DNA from: Flavobacteriales bacterium UBA7612
GTDB lineage: Bacteria; Bacteroidota; Bacteroidia; Flavobacteriales; Weeksellaceae
Assembly: GCA_002484335.1 (NCBI GenBank)
Contig: DLJQ01000014.1
Location: forward strand, 160,650-224,649
DNA length: 64,000 nt
Direction of reading: 5' to 3'
Shown: piece by piece, positions 43,581-52,476 of the stretch
Position numbering within the stretch: the stretch's first letter is position 1
Layout of the letters: each line of letters starts with the position of its first letter
The notes under the pieces: model-generated
The model's input: the letters and a program-made list of their open reading frames with translations, nothing else
The model's database searches: none
What the model was told of the DNA's origin: nothing
Translations under genes and position numbers: made by a program

Positions 43581-44468
43581 TTAGTTCGTAATTATTCTGT
43601 TTTTTGAAGATATATATAAATAAAGACCTATCAACATAAAAGGAATACTTAAAATTTGACCATTATTTAATCCTATATTCAAAGCTTGAGCAACAGCTTC
43701 TTCTCCTTGATTTTCTTTATAAAATTCTACAATAAATCTTATTAAAAATAATAAAAATAAAAATAATCCAAATAAAGCTCCTAATTGTTTTCTTTTATCT
43801 GTTTTATTATAGGCATATAACATTATTATTCCAAGAATAACATATCCTATTGCTTCATAAATTTGAGCTGGGTGACGAGGAACAATCTCTCCATAACCTA
43901 AACTTTGTTCATAAAATTTAACAGCCCAAGGCAAATCTGAAGGTTTACCTACAATTTCAGAATTATAAAAATTACCAATTCTTACTGCAGCTCCTCCAAA
44001 AGGAACTACAACAGCCATTCTATCTAATAACCATAAAACATTTCTATGAAGGTATTTTCTACTAAATAAATAAGATGTAATGATAACTCCTAAAGCAGCA
44101 CCATGACTAGCTAATCCACTAAATCCTACAAATTCATAATTTTGTAAAAGTCCAAAAAAAGCTGATTTTCCTTGTGCACTTTGTACGGGTAAAAAAACCT
44201 CAATTGGTCGTTCTATAAAAGCTGATGGATCATAAAACAAATATTCTCCTAATCTAGCTCCAGCTATAGCTCCAATAAATGTATAAAGAAATAAAGGATC
44301 TAGTAATTCCTTTTTTTGATTTTCTTTTTTGAAAATATTTGACATTAAATACCAGCCTACTACAAAAGCTACTATCCAACAAAGACTATAAATATGCACT
44401 TTGAATCCTCCCAATTCAAATAAATAAGGTTGAGGATTCCAATCAATAAATGAGAGTAAATTAATCAT
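43581..44468 (-). CDS. lgt: prolipoprotein diacylglyceryl transferase
   Basis: Lgt transfers diacylglycerol to the lipobox Cys of prolipoproteins, the first step in lipoprotein maturation. The 295-residue protein has seven predicted helices with the signature AAVRIGNFYNSEIVG (catalytic Arg and Asn) and HPAQIYEAIGY near the C-terminus. The many lipoproteins in this window are its expected substrates. Its ATG overlaps the yidD stop by one base, so the pair is coupled. Confidence 0.95.
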   Translation of the reverse strand: MINLLSFIDWNPQPYLFELGGFKVHIYSLCWIVAFVVGWYLMSNIFKKENQKKELLDPLFLYTFIGAIAGARLGEYLFYDPSAFIERPIEVFLPVQSAQGKSAFFGLLQNYEFVGFSGLASHGAALGVIITSYLFSRKYLHRNVLWLLDRMAVVVPFGGAAVRIGNFYNSEIVGKPSDLPWAVKFYEQSLGYGEIVPRHPAQIYEAIGYVILGIIMLYAYNKTDKRKQLGALFGLFLFLLFLIRFIVEFYKENQGEEAVAQALNIGLNNGQILSIPFMLIGLYLYISSKNRIITN

Positions 44469-44701
44469 TAATTTTTCTTTTTAGGTACAGGATCATATCC
44501 GTGTCCTCCCCATGGATGACAACGTAAAATTCTTTTTATTCCAAGATATAAACCTTTAATTAAACCATGTTCTTTTAAAGCTTCTATCATGTAACTAGAA
44601 CAAGTTGGATGATATCTACAATTACTACCCATCCAAGGAGAAATAGCTAACTGATAAAAACGTACAAATAAAATAAATGGCTTTATCAAAAGATTATTCA
44701 T
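44468..44701 (-). CDS. yidD: membrane protein insertion efficiency factor YidD
   Basis: A 77-residue YidD, which assists YidC-dependent membrane insertion. Family features are CRYHPTCSSYMIEALKEHG, with paired cysteines, and RILRCHPWGGHGYDPVP. It is often found beside rpmH, rnpA and yidC, but here it sits in front of lgt, an arrangement seen in flavobacteria. Confidence 0.92.
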   Translation of the reverse strand: MNNLLIKPFILFVRFYQLAISPWMGSNCRYHPTCSSYMIEALKEHGLIKGLYLGIKRILRCHPWGGHGYDPVPKKKN

Positions 44702-44735
44702 CCTACAAAGTTAAACATTCGCCTATATAAAAAAA

Positions 44736-45242
44736 TTAATTTTTAGAATATGTTGTAGGATCCAATGCTTTGTAAGACCAATTTTGTAAAAATTCTAAAA
44801 CAAGTTTAGGATCATGACCTTTTATTTCCTTGCTTTCTAAATATGCTGAATTTTGCGTATGTACTAAGTTTCCTTTAGAATCTAAGACAACAAAAACAGG
44901 AAATCCAAAACGTTCTGGATGCTTTAATTCTGCCAAAGTTTTTTCGTTTTTATTTTTTGGAGAGTAATTAACATGGACAACTTCGTAATTATCATTTAAA
45001 TAATCTTTTATTTCGGCATTTTCTTTTGTTAATTTATCAAATAAAATACACCAAGGACACCAATTACCTCCAATTTGAATTAAAACGTTTTTTTTCTCTA
45101 AAGAAGCTTTTTTTACTGCATTTGAAATATCTGTAGTAGGGTTTGCATCTTCATTATAAATTTTAACCTTAGTTGTTTCTTGACCAAATGCAAAACTTAA
45201 TGTTATTAACATTAAGCTAAATAAAAATGTTATTTTTTTCAT
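44736..45242 (-). CDS. thioredoxin-like exported protein (CPWC)
   Basis: A 168-residue protein with a signal peptide (MKKITFLFSLMLITLSFAFG) and a thioredoxin fold. The active site is GGNWCPWCILF, a CxxC of the CPWC type, followed by a helix and FGFPVFVVLDSKG with the conserved cis-Pro. It is likely periplasmic and may reduce or isomerise disulfides of outer-membrane proteins. It is the first gene of the minus-strand group with yidD, lgt and mscL. Confidence 0.85.
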   Translation of the reverse strand: MKKITFLFSLMLITLSFAFGQETTKVKIYNEDANPTTDISNAVKKASLEKKNVLIQIGGNWCPWCILFDKLTKENAEIKDYLNDNYEVVHVNYSPKNKNEKTLAELKHPERFGFPVFVVLDSKGNLVHTQNSAYLESKEIKGHDPKLVLEFLQNWSYKALDPTTYSKN

Positions 45243-45347
45243 GTAATAGTAAATATTCTATCGAATTTACGAAAAAAATTCACTAATTATCTATTTATAA
45301 TGCTTTCTTAAACTTAGAATAAGTTTTAAGTACTTTTTCAGAGTAAT

Positions 45348-45821
45348 TTAAAGTTTAAAAATAAATTCATTCTCATCACTTTGTTGAAGTTTACTTTTTT
45401 GTAAAAGTTTTAATGTTTCTGGTTGATTCTTATTTGCTTTTGCAGCAATTTTTTCAAGTTTCAACTCATCCTTTCCATAATCAACAATAGCATTTAAAAC
45501 CTCCGAGCCATATCCTTTGTTCTGAAATTTTCGTTTTAAGCGTATATTTATTACAGGACCAAATTTAGTTTCTCTAAACCCTCCCCAACCTACAAAACGA
45601 CCACTTTTCTTTTCATGAACTCCCCATAAACCAAAACCATAATCTTGATAATGTTTTATCATATTTTCTATAAAAAAAACTGCTTCATCTTCAGATTTGT
45701 AGGGTTTTTCATTAACTATTCTCATTAACTCTTTATCAGAATTCATTTGAAATAGTTCATAAGCGTCAATTTCGAAAAATTCACGCAAAACTAAACTTTT
45801 TGTTTCACAAATAACTTTCAT
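45348..45821 (-). CDS. GNAT family N-acetyltransferase
   Basis: A 157-residue acetyltransferase of the RimJ/RimL type. It shows ETKSLVLREF at the start, RFVGWGGFRETKFG in the core strands and LKRKFQNKGYGSEVLNAIV, which contains the acetyl-CoA loop QNKGYG. Acceptor unknown. It stands alone between gene groups, 105 bases from the thioredoxin-like gene. Confidence 0.85.
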   Translation of the reverse strand: MKVICETKSLVLREFFEIDAYELFQMNSDKELMRIVNEKPYKSEDEAVFFIENMIKHYQDYGFGLWGVHEKKSGRFVGWGGFRETKFGPVINIRLKRKFQNKGYGSEVLNAIVDYGKDELKLEKIAAKANKNQPETLKLLQKSKLQQSDENEFIFKL

Positions 45822-45865
45822 TAAAACTTTTTACTTAGCGCAAATTTAGTTCGATTTTCATCAAT

Positions 45866-45902
45866 AAAAAAAAGTCTTATCTAAATATGATAAGACTTTT
45901 TT
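45866..45902 (-). terminator. terminator after the coiled-coil lipoprotein gene
   Basis: A stem around AAGTCTTATC and GATAAGACTT with a 7-base loop and T-rich tails on both strands, just beyond the stop of the coiled-coil gene. Confidence 0.8.
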
Positions 45903-45903
45903 A

Positions 45904-46416
45904 TTATTTTTTAGTTGTTGTTTTCTTAGCGGGAGTTGCAGTAGCTTCAGAAACTTTTTGATTAATTTCTAATGTTAAAATTTGTCTTTTTAAATTAAAA
46001 ATTTCAGTATCTTTTGCATCTATTTGCTCTTCTAAATCTTTAACTTTCTGAGATAAATCATTTGCTAACTTTTCTTTTTCGCTTAGTTGATTATAAAAAA
46101 GTTTAGACTTTTCACCAGAACTATTTAATGCAGAATATAATTCTTGTAAATTAGTATCGTGTTCTTTTTGAGCTTGCTTAATCATTGCTTGAGCATTTGA
46201 AAGCGCTGTATCTTTTCTATATAATTCATTTTTTGCTAATTCCATATCTTTTTCAAGATTTTCTATTTTCAAATTAGCTAGAGTTAAATCTTTAGAAGTA
46301 TTAGATTGATCATCTAATGCTTTGTAATAATTATTTTCTAAATCTTGATATTGCTTTTGAGGCACGCAACTTGTTATTGCAAAAACAGTTAAACAACTAA
46401 GTACAATTTTTTTCAT
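45904..46416 (-). CDS. coiled-coil lipoprotein
   Basis: A 170-residue lipoprotein with lipobox ITSC (Cys17) and a long continuous coiled coil (about 30-155) rich in Leu/Lys/Glu heptads, ending in a Lys/Thr-rich tail (KKTTTKK). No enzymatic motif is visible. Such proteins may organise the outer membrane or peptidoglycan. It starts 10 bases after the xth stop, so the two genes are co-transcribed, though no functional link is apparent. Confidence 0.8.
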   Translation of the reverse strand: MKKIVLSCLTVFAITSCVPQKQYQDLENNYYKALDDQSNTSKDLTLANLKIENLEKDMELAKNELYRKDTALSNAQAMIKQAQKEHDTNLQELYSALNSSGEKSKLFYNQLSEKEKLANDLSQKVKDLEEQIDAKDTEIFNLKRQILTLEINQKVSEATATPAKKTTTKK

Positions 46417-46426
46417 TTTTTTAATC

Positions 46427-47191
46427 TTAAATATCTAATTCAACTAATATAGGGCAATGATCAGAATGCTTTGCATCAGGCAAAATAGCACCTCTTTTCA
46501 TTTTATTTTCTAAAGAATCACTTACCATATTATAATCAATTCTCCATCCTTTATTATTATTACGTGCATTAGCACGATATGACCACCAAGAATAATTATT
46601 TGGTTCTTTTACAAAGTAACGAAAAGAATCAATCATATTACATTCATCCATAAATGATGATATCCATTCTCTTTCAATTGGTAAAAATCCTGAAACTTTT
46701 GCATTTCTAATAGGATCATGAATATCTATTGCTTCGTGACATATATTATAGTCTCCGCAAATTACTAAATTAGGATGTGAAATTTTCAATTCTTTAATAT
46801 AGTTTTTAAAATCTTCACAAAATTGTAATTTAAAATCTAATCGATCTATATTTGTTCCACTAGGTAAATACAAACTTATCACTGAAACTTTATCAAAATC
46901 CAATCGAATAACTCTTCCTTCTCTATCTATATAATCTATCCCTGTACCTATTTGTACATGATTAGGTTTTTGTTTAGAAAATATAGCTACACCACTGTAT
47001 CCTTTTTTCTCTGCTGCATGCCAATAGATATGATAACCTAATTCTTCGAAAGGTTTGGTATCTACTTGTTCTTGCATTGCTTTCGTTTCTTGAATACAAA
47101 AAACATCTGGATTTGCTGCACTTAACCAATCTACTAACCCTTTGGTCATTGCTGCTCGTATTCCGTTTACGTTATAACTAATGATTTTCAT
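46427..47191 (-). CDS. xth: exodeoxyribonuclease III
   Basis: A 254-residue exonuclease III/AP endonuclease of base excision repair. Features in order: ISYNVNGIRAA at the start, CIQETKA (catalytic Glu), EKKGYSGVAIFSK, VICGDYNICHEAIDIHDP (Asp and Asn of the active site) and ILPDAKHSDHCPILVEL with the catalytic SDH triad. It is divergent from the GIN-domain gene. Confidence 0.95.
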   Translation of the reverse strand: MKIISYNVNGIRAAMTKGLVDWLSAANPDVFCIQETKAMQEQVDTKPFEELGYHIYWHAAEKKGYSGVAIFSKQKPNHVQIGTGIDYIDREGRVIRLDFDKVSVISLYLPSGTNIDRLDFKLQFCEDFKNYIKELKISHPNLVICGDYNICHEAIDIHDPIRNAKVSGFLPIEREWISSFMDECNMIDSFRYFVKEPNNYSWWSYRANARNNNKGWRIDYNMVSDSLENKMKRGAILPDAKHSDHCPILVELDI

Positions 47192-47302
47192 AAGAAGCGA
47201 AATTACTAAATATTTATGATGGATTTATTTTTGTTGAATAAATTAACTTATTTTTTTGTAACTTTTTTATGATTATTACATCTAAGTAATAAAGAACATT
47301 TT

Positions 47303-48067
47303 ATGAAATATATTTTAATTCCAATACTTGTTTTCAGCTCATTAGGATTTGCTAGCTGTTCAATCGATTTAAATTCTAAATCATCTTCTTTAGGATCTAG
47401 CTACTTAGATAGAGTTACTGCAAGTAATAATGTTATTACTCAAAATAGAACTATAAGTTCTTTTGAGGGGATAGATATTAGTAATGCAATAAATATAACC
47501 ATTACTGATGGAAATTATAATGGTGAAATTTCTGTGGAAGCACCTGATAATATCATGGATAGAGTTGTTACTGAAGTTTCTGGAGGAATTTTACATGTAA
47601 AAATAAAAGGATCTATAAATTTAAAAAATTCATCTATAAAAGTTACATTTCCTCATAAAAAGCTAAGATCTTATTCAATTTCTGGTGCATCAAATGTAAA
47701 TGTAATTCCAACACAAAAAGTCGAAAAAATAGCTATTGATTTATCAGGAGCTAGCAATCTAAAATTAGATGTTATTTCTAATTCTATTGCAGTAGATAAT
47801 TCTGGTGCATCAAGTATGAAGATTTCTGGAAATGTACAAGATTTAGCTATTTCAGTTTCAGGTGCATCATCACTTATTGCAAAAGATTTAAAAGCTGCAA
47901 CTGCAACTGTAGATTGTTCTGGTGCAAGCTCTATAACAGTGTGGGCTGTAAATAAGTTAATTGCAGATAGTTCTGGAGCTAGTTCTATAAAGTATATTGA
48001 TGAAGAAGGTTTACAAACAAAAGTTGATGTTTCTGGAATGTCATCTATAAAAAAGATTAGTAAATAA
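47303..48067 (+). CDS. GIN-domain (DUF2807) lipoprotein
   Basis: A 254-residue lipoprotein (lipobox FASC, Cys19) with a GIN/DUF2807 beta-helix, a domain common in Bacteroidota. The domain starts TISSFEGIDISNAINITIT and has repeated SGAS turns (SGASNVNV, SGASNLKL, SGASSMKI, SGASSLIA, SGASSITV, SGASSIKY). The Ser/Gly/Ala-Ser turns stack as a ladder. Role unknown; homologues have been suggested to be adhesin or stress-related. It is monocistronic. Confidence 0.85.
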   Translation: MKYILIPILVFSSLGFASCSIDLNSKSSSLGSSYLDRVTASNNVITQNRTISSFEGIDISNAINITITDGNYNGEISVEAPDNIMDRVVTEVSGGILHVKIKGSINLKNSSIKVTFPHKKLRSYSISGASNVNVIPTQKVEKIAIDLSGASNLKLDVISNSIAVDNSGASSMKISGNVQDLAISVSGASSLIAKDLKAATATVDCSGASSITVWAVNKLIADSSGASSIKYIDEEGLQTKVDVSGMSSIKKISK

Positions 48068-48077
48068 TTTTAATCAT

Positions 48078-48114
48078 AAAAAAAAGTAAGAGAAATTTCT
48101 CTTACTTTTTTTTT
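48078..48114. terminator. bidirectional terminator (GIN / FadL-like)
   Basis: An 18-bp perfect inverted repeat around AAGTAAGAGAAA and TTTCTCTTACTT with T-rich flanks, between convergent genes. Confidence 0.85.
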
Positions 48115-48131
48115 ATATTATTAGTTATCTA

Positions 48132-49526
48132 TTAAAATTGCCAACCTAATGTCAATAAAAATAAATTACTATTTAATTTTGTATTTACCGCATAAGTATT
48201 TGGTAACTGTACATAAGAGTTATTAGAATCTATATAATTACCCCCACCTATTAACTGTTTGTATTTTTGTGTTTGATATTGGTAAGCTGCGTCTAAATAA
48301 AAACCTCCAAAATCATAACCTACACCAATACTAGCTCTATTAACATCTCCAACAAAAGCTTTTGATAAATTAGAAGTAGAAACTACATTATTTGTATTTG
48401 CTAAATCAATTGAAAAATCTTTAAATGGAGAAGCTACATAATTATAACCTGCTCTTACTTTAAACTTTTCTATACGATATTCAGCTCCTACTCTTACTTC
48501 ACTAGAATTTTTTACAAAATCATTTATGAAATTATTAGATGGTGTAAATAAACTATTTGGTTTCAATTTAGTGTCATTGTTCATATGATAAGTATAATCA
48601 ATTCCTAAAGACAAGCTTTTTGCTAAAACAAACCCTAAACTCCCTACAAATCTACCTCCTCTTGTCATATCATAGTCAGAATAGTATAAATTATAAGAAC
48701 CCACAGTACCATTATTATTAAATGAATTATTAGCTCCAAAATATTCTGTACTCATATTATACCATACAGGTGAATGATAAGCAGCTCCTAAACGTACAGT
48801 CTGATCGATTTTATATAAAGCTCCTAAAGAGAATGAAAATCCTTGTCCATTTTCATTAAAAGGAAAACCATCTAAATTATAACCATAATTATTACCATCA
48901 TTACTATCTCTTTCATAATATTGTTCATAAGAAGAATAGTTAGTCTCATGAAAATTTAATCCTAATCCTAAGTATAATCTATCATCATAACTAGAACCAA
49001 AATTTAATGAAAATTTAGATTTATAACCATCTATATTTTTATAATAACCTGCAAATGTTCCATCATATTGTTGAGAAACAGAACTTATATTACGATTATC
49101 TCCTATAGTTGATGTATTGTCTATTCTTTGGTTATAGTAAGCTACACCGATTGAAAATCGATTCCAATCAGATCCGGGATTTTCAAAAACAAAATTTCCT
49201 CCAAACTGTTGAAAATTAAATTTACTATCTGATTCTTTAAAATTTGTACCAAAAGACGATTTATTATTATAACTAGAAACTCCTGCGGTAATCTGAACAT
49301 CAGAAGTAATAGCAACACCCAAACCTGCAGGGTTTTGTTCTACAGCATTAATATCGCTACCTAGTGCTCCTACAGCACCTCCTACACCTATATATTTAGC
49401 ATTACCACTATTTATATCCTGAGAATATAAATTTATTGCATTAGATGGATATTGATAATCATATTTATTCTGTGCAAAAGATAATGTTCCTGCTAAAGCA
49501 CATATTCCTGTTATTATTTTTTTCAT
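48132..49526 (-). CDS. OmpP1/FadL-like outer-membrane protein
   Basis: A 464-residue beta-barrel protein with signal peptide MKKIITGICALAGTLSFAQ. The N-terminus of the mature part, GNAKYIGVGGAVGALGSD followed by AVEQNPAGLGV, matches the FadL/TodX hatch motif (NPAGL), and the rest is a series of beta-strands ending in a terminal Phe (LGWQF). FadL-type channels move hydrophobic compounds across the outer membrane. It is 24 bases after the repeat-rich lipoprotein gene. Confidence 0.85.
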   Translation of the reverse strand: MKKIITGICALAGTLSFAQNKYDYQYPSNAINLYSQDINSGNAKYIGVGGAVGALGSDINAVEQNPAGLGVAITSDVQITAGVSSYNNKSSFGTNFKESDSKFNFQQFGGNFVFENPGSDWNRFSIGVAYYNQRIDNTSTIGDNRNISSVSQQYDGTFAGYYKNIDGYKSKFSLNFGSSYDDRLYLGLGLNFHETNYSSYEQYYERDSNDGNNYGYNLDGFPFNENGQGFSFSLGALYKIDQTVRLGAAYHSPVWYNMSTEYFGANNSFNNNGTVGSYNLYYSDYDMTRGGRFVGSLGFVLAKSLSLGIDYTYHMNNDTKLKPNSLFTPSNNFINDFVKNSSEVRVGAEYRIEKFKVRAGYNYVASPFKDFSIDLANTNNVVSTSNLSKAFVGDVNRASIGVGYDFGGFYLDAAYQYQTQKYKQLIGGGNYIDSNNSYVQLPNTYAVNTKLNSNLFLLTLGWQF

Positions 49527-49550
49527 AGTTTATTCTAAAAAAATCTAAAT

Positions 49551-50768
49551 TTACCTTCTACCTCCACGAATAGCTCCTCCTCCCATGCTTCCTCCACGAG
49601 ATCCACTTCCAAAACTTCCTGTTCCCATACTACTTCCTCTACTTGGAGATGGAGAAGAATAAGAAGGGCGTGAACTAGGCATACTATTATTATAATTACT
49701 TGGTTGACCTTGTTGAAAACCTCTAGTTGGGCGTGTATTGTAACCTGAATTAGATTCACGTGCAGGGCGTGTATTGTTGTTAAATTGACCTTGATTTACT
49801 GATGGTCTAACTTCACGCGTTGGACGTGTATTATTATTAAATTGACCTTGATTTACTGATGGTCTCGCTTCACGTGTTGGACGTATATTATTATTAATTT
49901 GACCTTGATTTACTGATGGTCTCGCTTCACGTGTTGGACGTATATTATTATTAATTTGACCTTGATTCACTGATGGTCTTGAATTATTATTAATAATTCC
50001 ATTACCACCTCTAGTTGGTCTAATTCCATTAGAAATTTGATTATTTCTACCATTAAATCCTCCAGCAACTGGTCTATTAGAATTGATAGAAGAATTTAAA
50101 TTATTTCCATATCTATTTCCAGGTTGAGCGTAAGTTCCTCTTGGTCTATTCCAACCATAACCACCATAATATCCAGGATATCCATACCAATTATTCCAAC
50201 CTCCATAGAATCCAGAGCCATACCAATTATTCCAGCCCCAACCCATAGAAAGGCCAAAACCTCCACCATACCAAGGACTATAGAAAGAATTCCAACCCCA
50301 AGGAGAATAGAAAGGGGAATAATTATTCCATATATTAACTTCTACTCCATCATTTCTACCCCAACTAGGAGCATCGTTACTATAAGATAATGTATAATTA
50401 TTATTACCAAAATAATTATAACCTCCTAACCCATAACTATTAACTTTAACAGTTGTAGAATTATTATTTGAAGAACTATCTTGAGTATTAGAGTTATCAG
50501 CGTCATCTTGATAATAAAATTGTTCAGCTCCATTACCATCCGCATCAAAATATGGGCTACCAATTTTTATTTCACCTGGATTATCTTCAGTTTGATTATA
50601 TTGTTGACGAGCTTCATCATAAGTTTTATCTGTCTTAGGATTATAATAAACACCGTCGCTTTCGTAACCGCTTGGCTGATAAGTCGAACAAGAAGAAATC
50701 CCTAATGCAGCTACAAGAATTAGTGTAGTTGCAGAAATTTTATTAGAAATTTGATAAACTTTGTTCAT
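49551..50768 (-). CDS. repeat-rich lipoprotein
   Basis: A 405-residue lipoprotein with lipobox ISSC (Cys27). I do not recognise the family. The mature part has a DEARQQYNQ region, an Asp/Ser/Asn stretch, a Trp/Tyr/Gly-rich middle (140-210, GYPGYYGGYGW) and four tandem 19-residue units (263-338) of the form RPSVNQGQINNNIRPTRE. It ends with a Ser/Gly/Arg tail. It is probably surface-exposed and disordered. It is followed by a FadL-like gene and divergent from proS. Confidence 0.75.
   Translation of the reverse strand: MNKVYQISNKISATTLILVAALGISSCSTYQPSGYESDGVYYNPKTDKTYDEARQQYNQTEDNPGEIKIGSPYFDADGNGAEQFYYQDDADNSNTQDSSSNNNSTTVKVNSYGLGGYNYFGNNNYTLSYSNDAPSWGRNDGVEVNIWNNYSPFYSPWGWNSFYSPWYGGGFGLSMGWGWNNWYGSGFYGGWNNWYGYPGYYGGYGWNRPRGTYAQPGNRYGNNLNSSINSNRPVAGGFNGRNNQISNGIRPTRGGNGIINNNSRPSVNQGQINNNIRPTREARPSVNQGQINNNIRPTREARPSVNQGQFNNNTRPTREVRPSVNQGQFNNNTRPARESNSGYNTRPTRGFQQGQPSNYNNSMPSSRPSYSSPSPSRGSSMGTGSFGSGSRGGSMGGGAIRGGRR
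49755..49982 (-). repeat. 4 x 57-bp tandem repeat in the lipoprotein gene
   Basis: Four consecutive 57-bp (19-codon) units encode RPSVNQGQ(I/F)NNN(I/T)RP(T/A)RE. The first two units are nearly identical in DNA, so copy number could vary by recombination or slippage without changing the frame. Confidence 0.85.
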
Positions 50769-50797
50769 AATTGTAAATTTACGTCGTTTGTAATCTT

Positions 50798-50805
50798 TAA
50801 ATTTG
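50798..50805 (+). promoter_or_regulatory. candidate proS promoter box
   Basis: TAAATTTG matches TAnnTTTG, 66 bases before the proS ATG. On the opposite strand TAAATTTA at 50774-50781 could serve the repeat-rich lipoprotein gene, so the two promoters would face away from each other. Confidence 0.4.
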
Positions 50806-50871
50806 CATAAATATTAAGGCAATTTTTATGCCAAGTAAAGATACGAAACTTATCAACAAATATATAAGATT

Positions 50872-52350
50872 ATGGCAAAATTAACAACTCGTACTGAGGA
50901 TTACTCAAAATGGTACAACGAGCTTGTTGTAAAAGCAAATCTAGCTGAAAACTCGAAAGTTAGAGGTAGTATGGTTATAAAACCATACGGATATGCTATT
51001 TGGGAAAAACTACAAGCTGAGCTAGACAAAAGATTTAAAGAAACAGGTCATCAAAATGCTTATTTCCCCTTATTTGTGCCTAAAAGTTTATTTGAAGCTG
51101 AGGAAAAAAATGCTGAAGGATTTGCTAAAGAATGTGCAGTTGTAACTCACTACAGATTAAAAAATGATCCTGACAATAAAGGAAAATTAATTGTTGATCC
51201 TGATGCAAAATTAGAAGAAGAATTAATAGTTCGACCTACATCTGAAGCAATTATTTGGAGTACATACAAAAATTGGATTCAATCTTATCGTGATTTACCA
51301 ATTCTAATTAATCAATGGGCTAATGTTGTTCGTTGGGAAATGCGAACTCGTTTATTTTTAAGAACTGCAGAATTCTTATGGCAAGAAGGACACACTGCTC
51401 ATGAAACAAAAGATGAAGCTTTAAAAGAGGCTCAACAAATGCAAAATGTTTATGCTGATGTTGTTGAAAATTTTATGGCAATACCTGTTGTAAAAGGATA
51501 TAAAACAGAATCTGAACGTTTTGCCGGAGCAGATGAAACATATACAATAGAAGCACTTATGCAAGATGGAAAAGCATTACAAGCTGGTACATCTCATTTC
51601 CTTGGACAAAATTTTGCTAAAGCTTTTGATGTTAAATTTACTAACAAAGAAGGTAAACAAGAATACGTTTGGGCTACATCATGGGGGGTTTCAACCCGTT
51701 TAATGGGAGCTTTAATCATGACACACTCTGATGACTTAGGATTAGTTTTACCTCCAAAGTTAGCTCCGATACAAGTAGTTGTTGTTCCTATTTATAAAAC
51801 AGCTGAACAATTAGAGGAAATTCGACAAGTTGTTGATAAATTTTCAAATGAATTAAAAGCTAAAGGTGTTTCAATTAAATTTGACGATGATGAAAAATCT
51901 AAACCAGGATGGAAATTTGCAGAATACGAATTAAAAGGTGTTCCTGTTCGAGTTGCTATTGGCCCTAAAGATTTAGAAAAAGGGCAAGTTGAAGTCGCTA
52001 GACGTGACACATTAGAAAAACAATTCATTTCTTTAGATTCCGTTACAACTGAAATTGAAAAATTACTAGAAGATATTCAACAAAATTTATTCACTAAAGC
52101 TCTAAATTTTAGAAATGAACATATTACTGAAGTTTCTAATTTCGAAGAATTTAAAACTATTTTGGAAAATAAAGGTGGTTTTATTTCTGCTTTATGGGAT
52201 GGAACTGAAGAAACTGAAAACGCTATAAAAGATGCTACAAAAGCAACTATACGTTGTATTCCTCAATCTTTTGAATTACCTACTGAAGGTGTAGATATAT
52301 TTTCTGGAAAACCAGCCAAGTATAAAGTACTATATGCAAAAGCATATTAA
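50872..52350 (+). CDS. proS: prolyl-tRNA synthetase
   Basis: ProS charges tRNA-Pro. The 492-residue protein is of the archaeal/eukaryote-like class II type without the bacterial editing insertion. Motifs: KPYGYAIWEKLQAELDKRF, RPTSEAIIWSTYKNWIQSY (motif 2 region), FLWQEGHTAHET and a late GVSTRLMGALIMTHSDD-type motif 3. The anticodon domain has AIGPKDLEKGQVEVARRD. The C-terminal zinc domain has lost most cysteines (only IRCIP remains), a variant seen in Bacteroidota. Monocistronic with a terminator after it. Confidence 0.96.
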   Translation: MAKLTTRTEDYSKWYNELVVKANLAENSKVRGSMVIKPYGYAIWEKLQAELDKRFKETGHQNAYFPLFVPKSLFEAEEKNAEGFAKECAVVTHYRLKNDPDNKGKLIVDPDAKLEEELIVRPTSEAIIWSTYKNWIQSYRDLPILINQWANVVRWEMRTRLFLRTAEFLWQEGHTAHETKDEALKEAQQMQNVYADVVENFMAIPVVKGYKTESERFAGADETYTIEALMQDGKALQAGTSHFLGQNFAKAFDVKFTNKEGKQEYVWATSWGVSTRLMGALIMTHSDDLGLVLPPKLAPIQVVVVPIYKTAEQLEEIRQVVDKFSNELKAKGVSIKFDDDEKSKPGWKFAEYELKGVPVRVAIGPKDLEKGQVEVARRDTLEKQFISLDSVTTEIEKLLEDIQQNLFTKALNFRNEHITEVSNFEEFKTILENKGGFISALWDGTEETENAIKDATKATIRCIPQSFELPTEGVDIFSGKPAKYKVLYAKAY

Positions 52351-52376
52351 AATATTTATTATAATAATTTAATTGA

Positions 52377-52408
52377 AAAGCTAGGAGACAATGTCTTCTA
52401 GTTTTTTT
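52377..52408 (+). terminator. proS terminator
   Basis: A 14-bp stem with two G-U wobbles (AAAAGCTAGGAGAC and GTCTTCTAGTTTTT), a 3-base loop and a run of T. The wobbles favour the plus strand. Confidence 0.7.
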
Positions 52409-52430
52409 ATAATTATTAATAGTATATATA

Positions 52431-52458
52431 AAAAAAGGTCACCCTTTGGGTGACCTTT
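52431..52458 (-). terminator. terminator of the OmpA-like gene
   Basis: AAAGGTCACCC and GGGTGACCTTT pair around a 3-base loop, with a T-run on the minus strand. Confidence 0.85.
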
Positions 52459-52476
52459 ATAACTATAAAGAATTAA

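Noticed and set aside
49755..49982. CRISPR-like regular repeats
   Set aside because: Units are contiguous without spacers and read through as 19-residue protein repeats in a lipoprotein gene.
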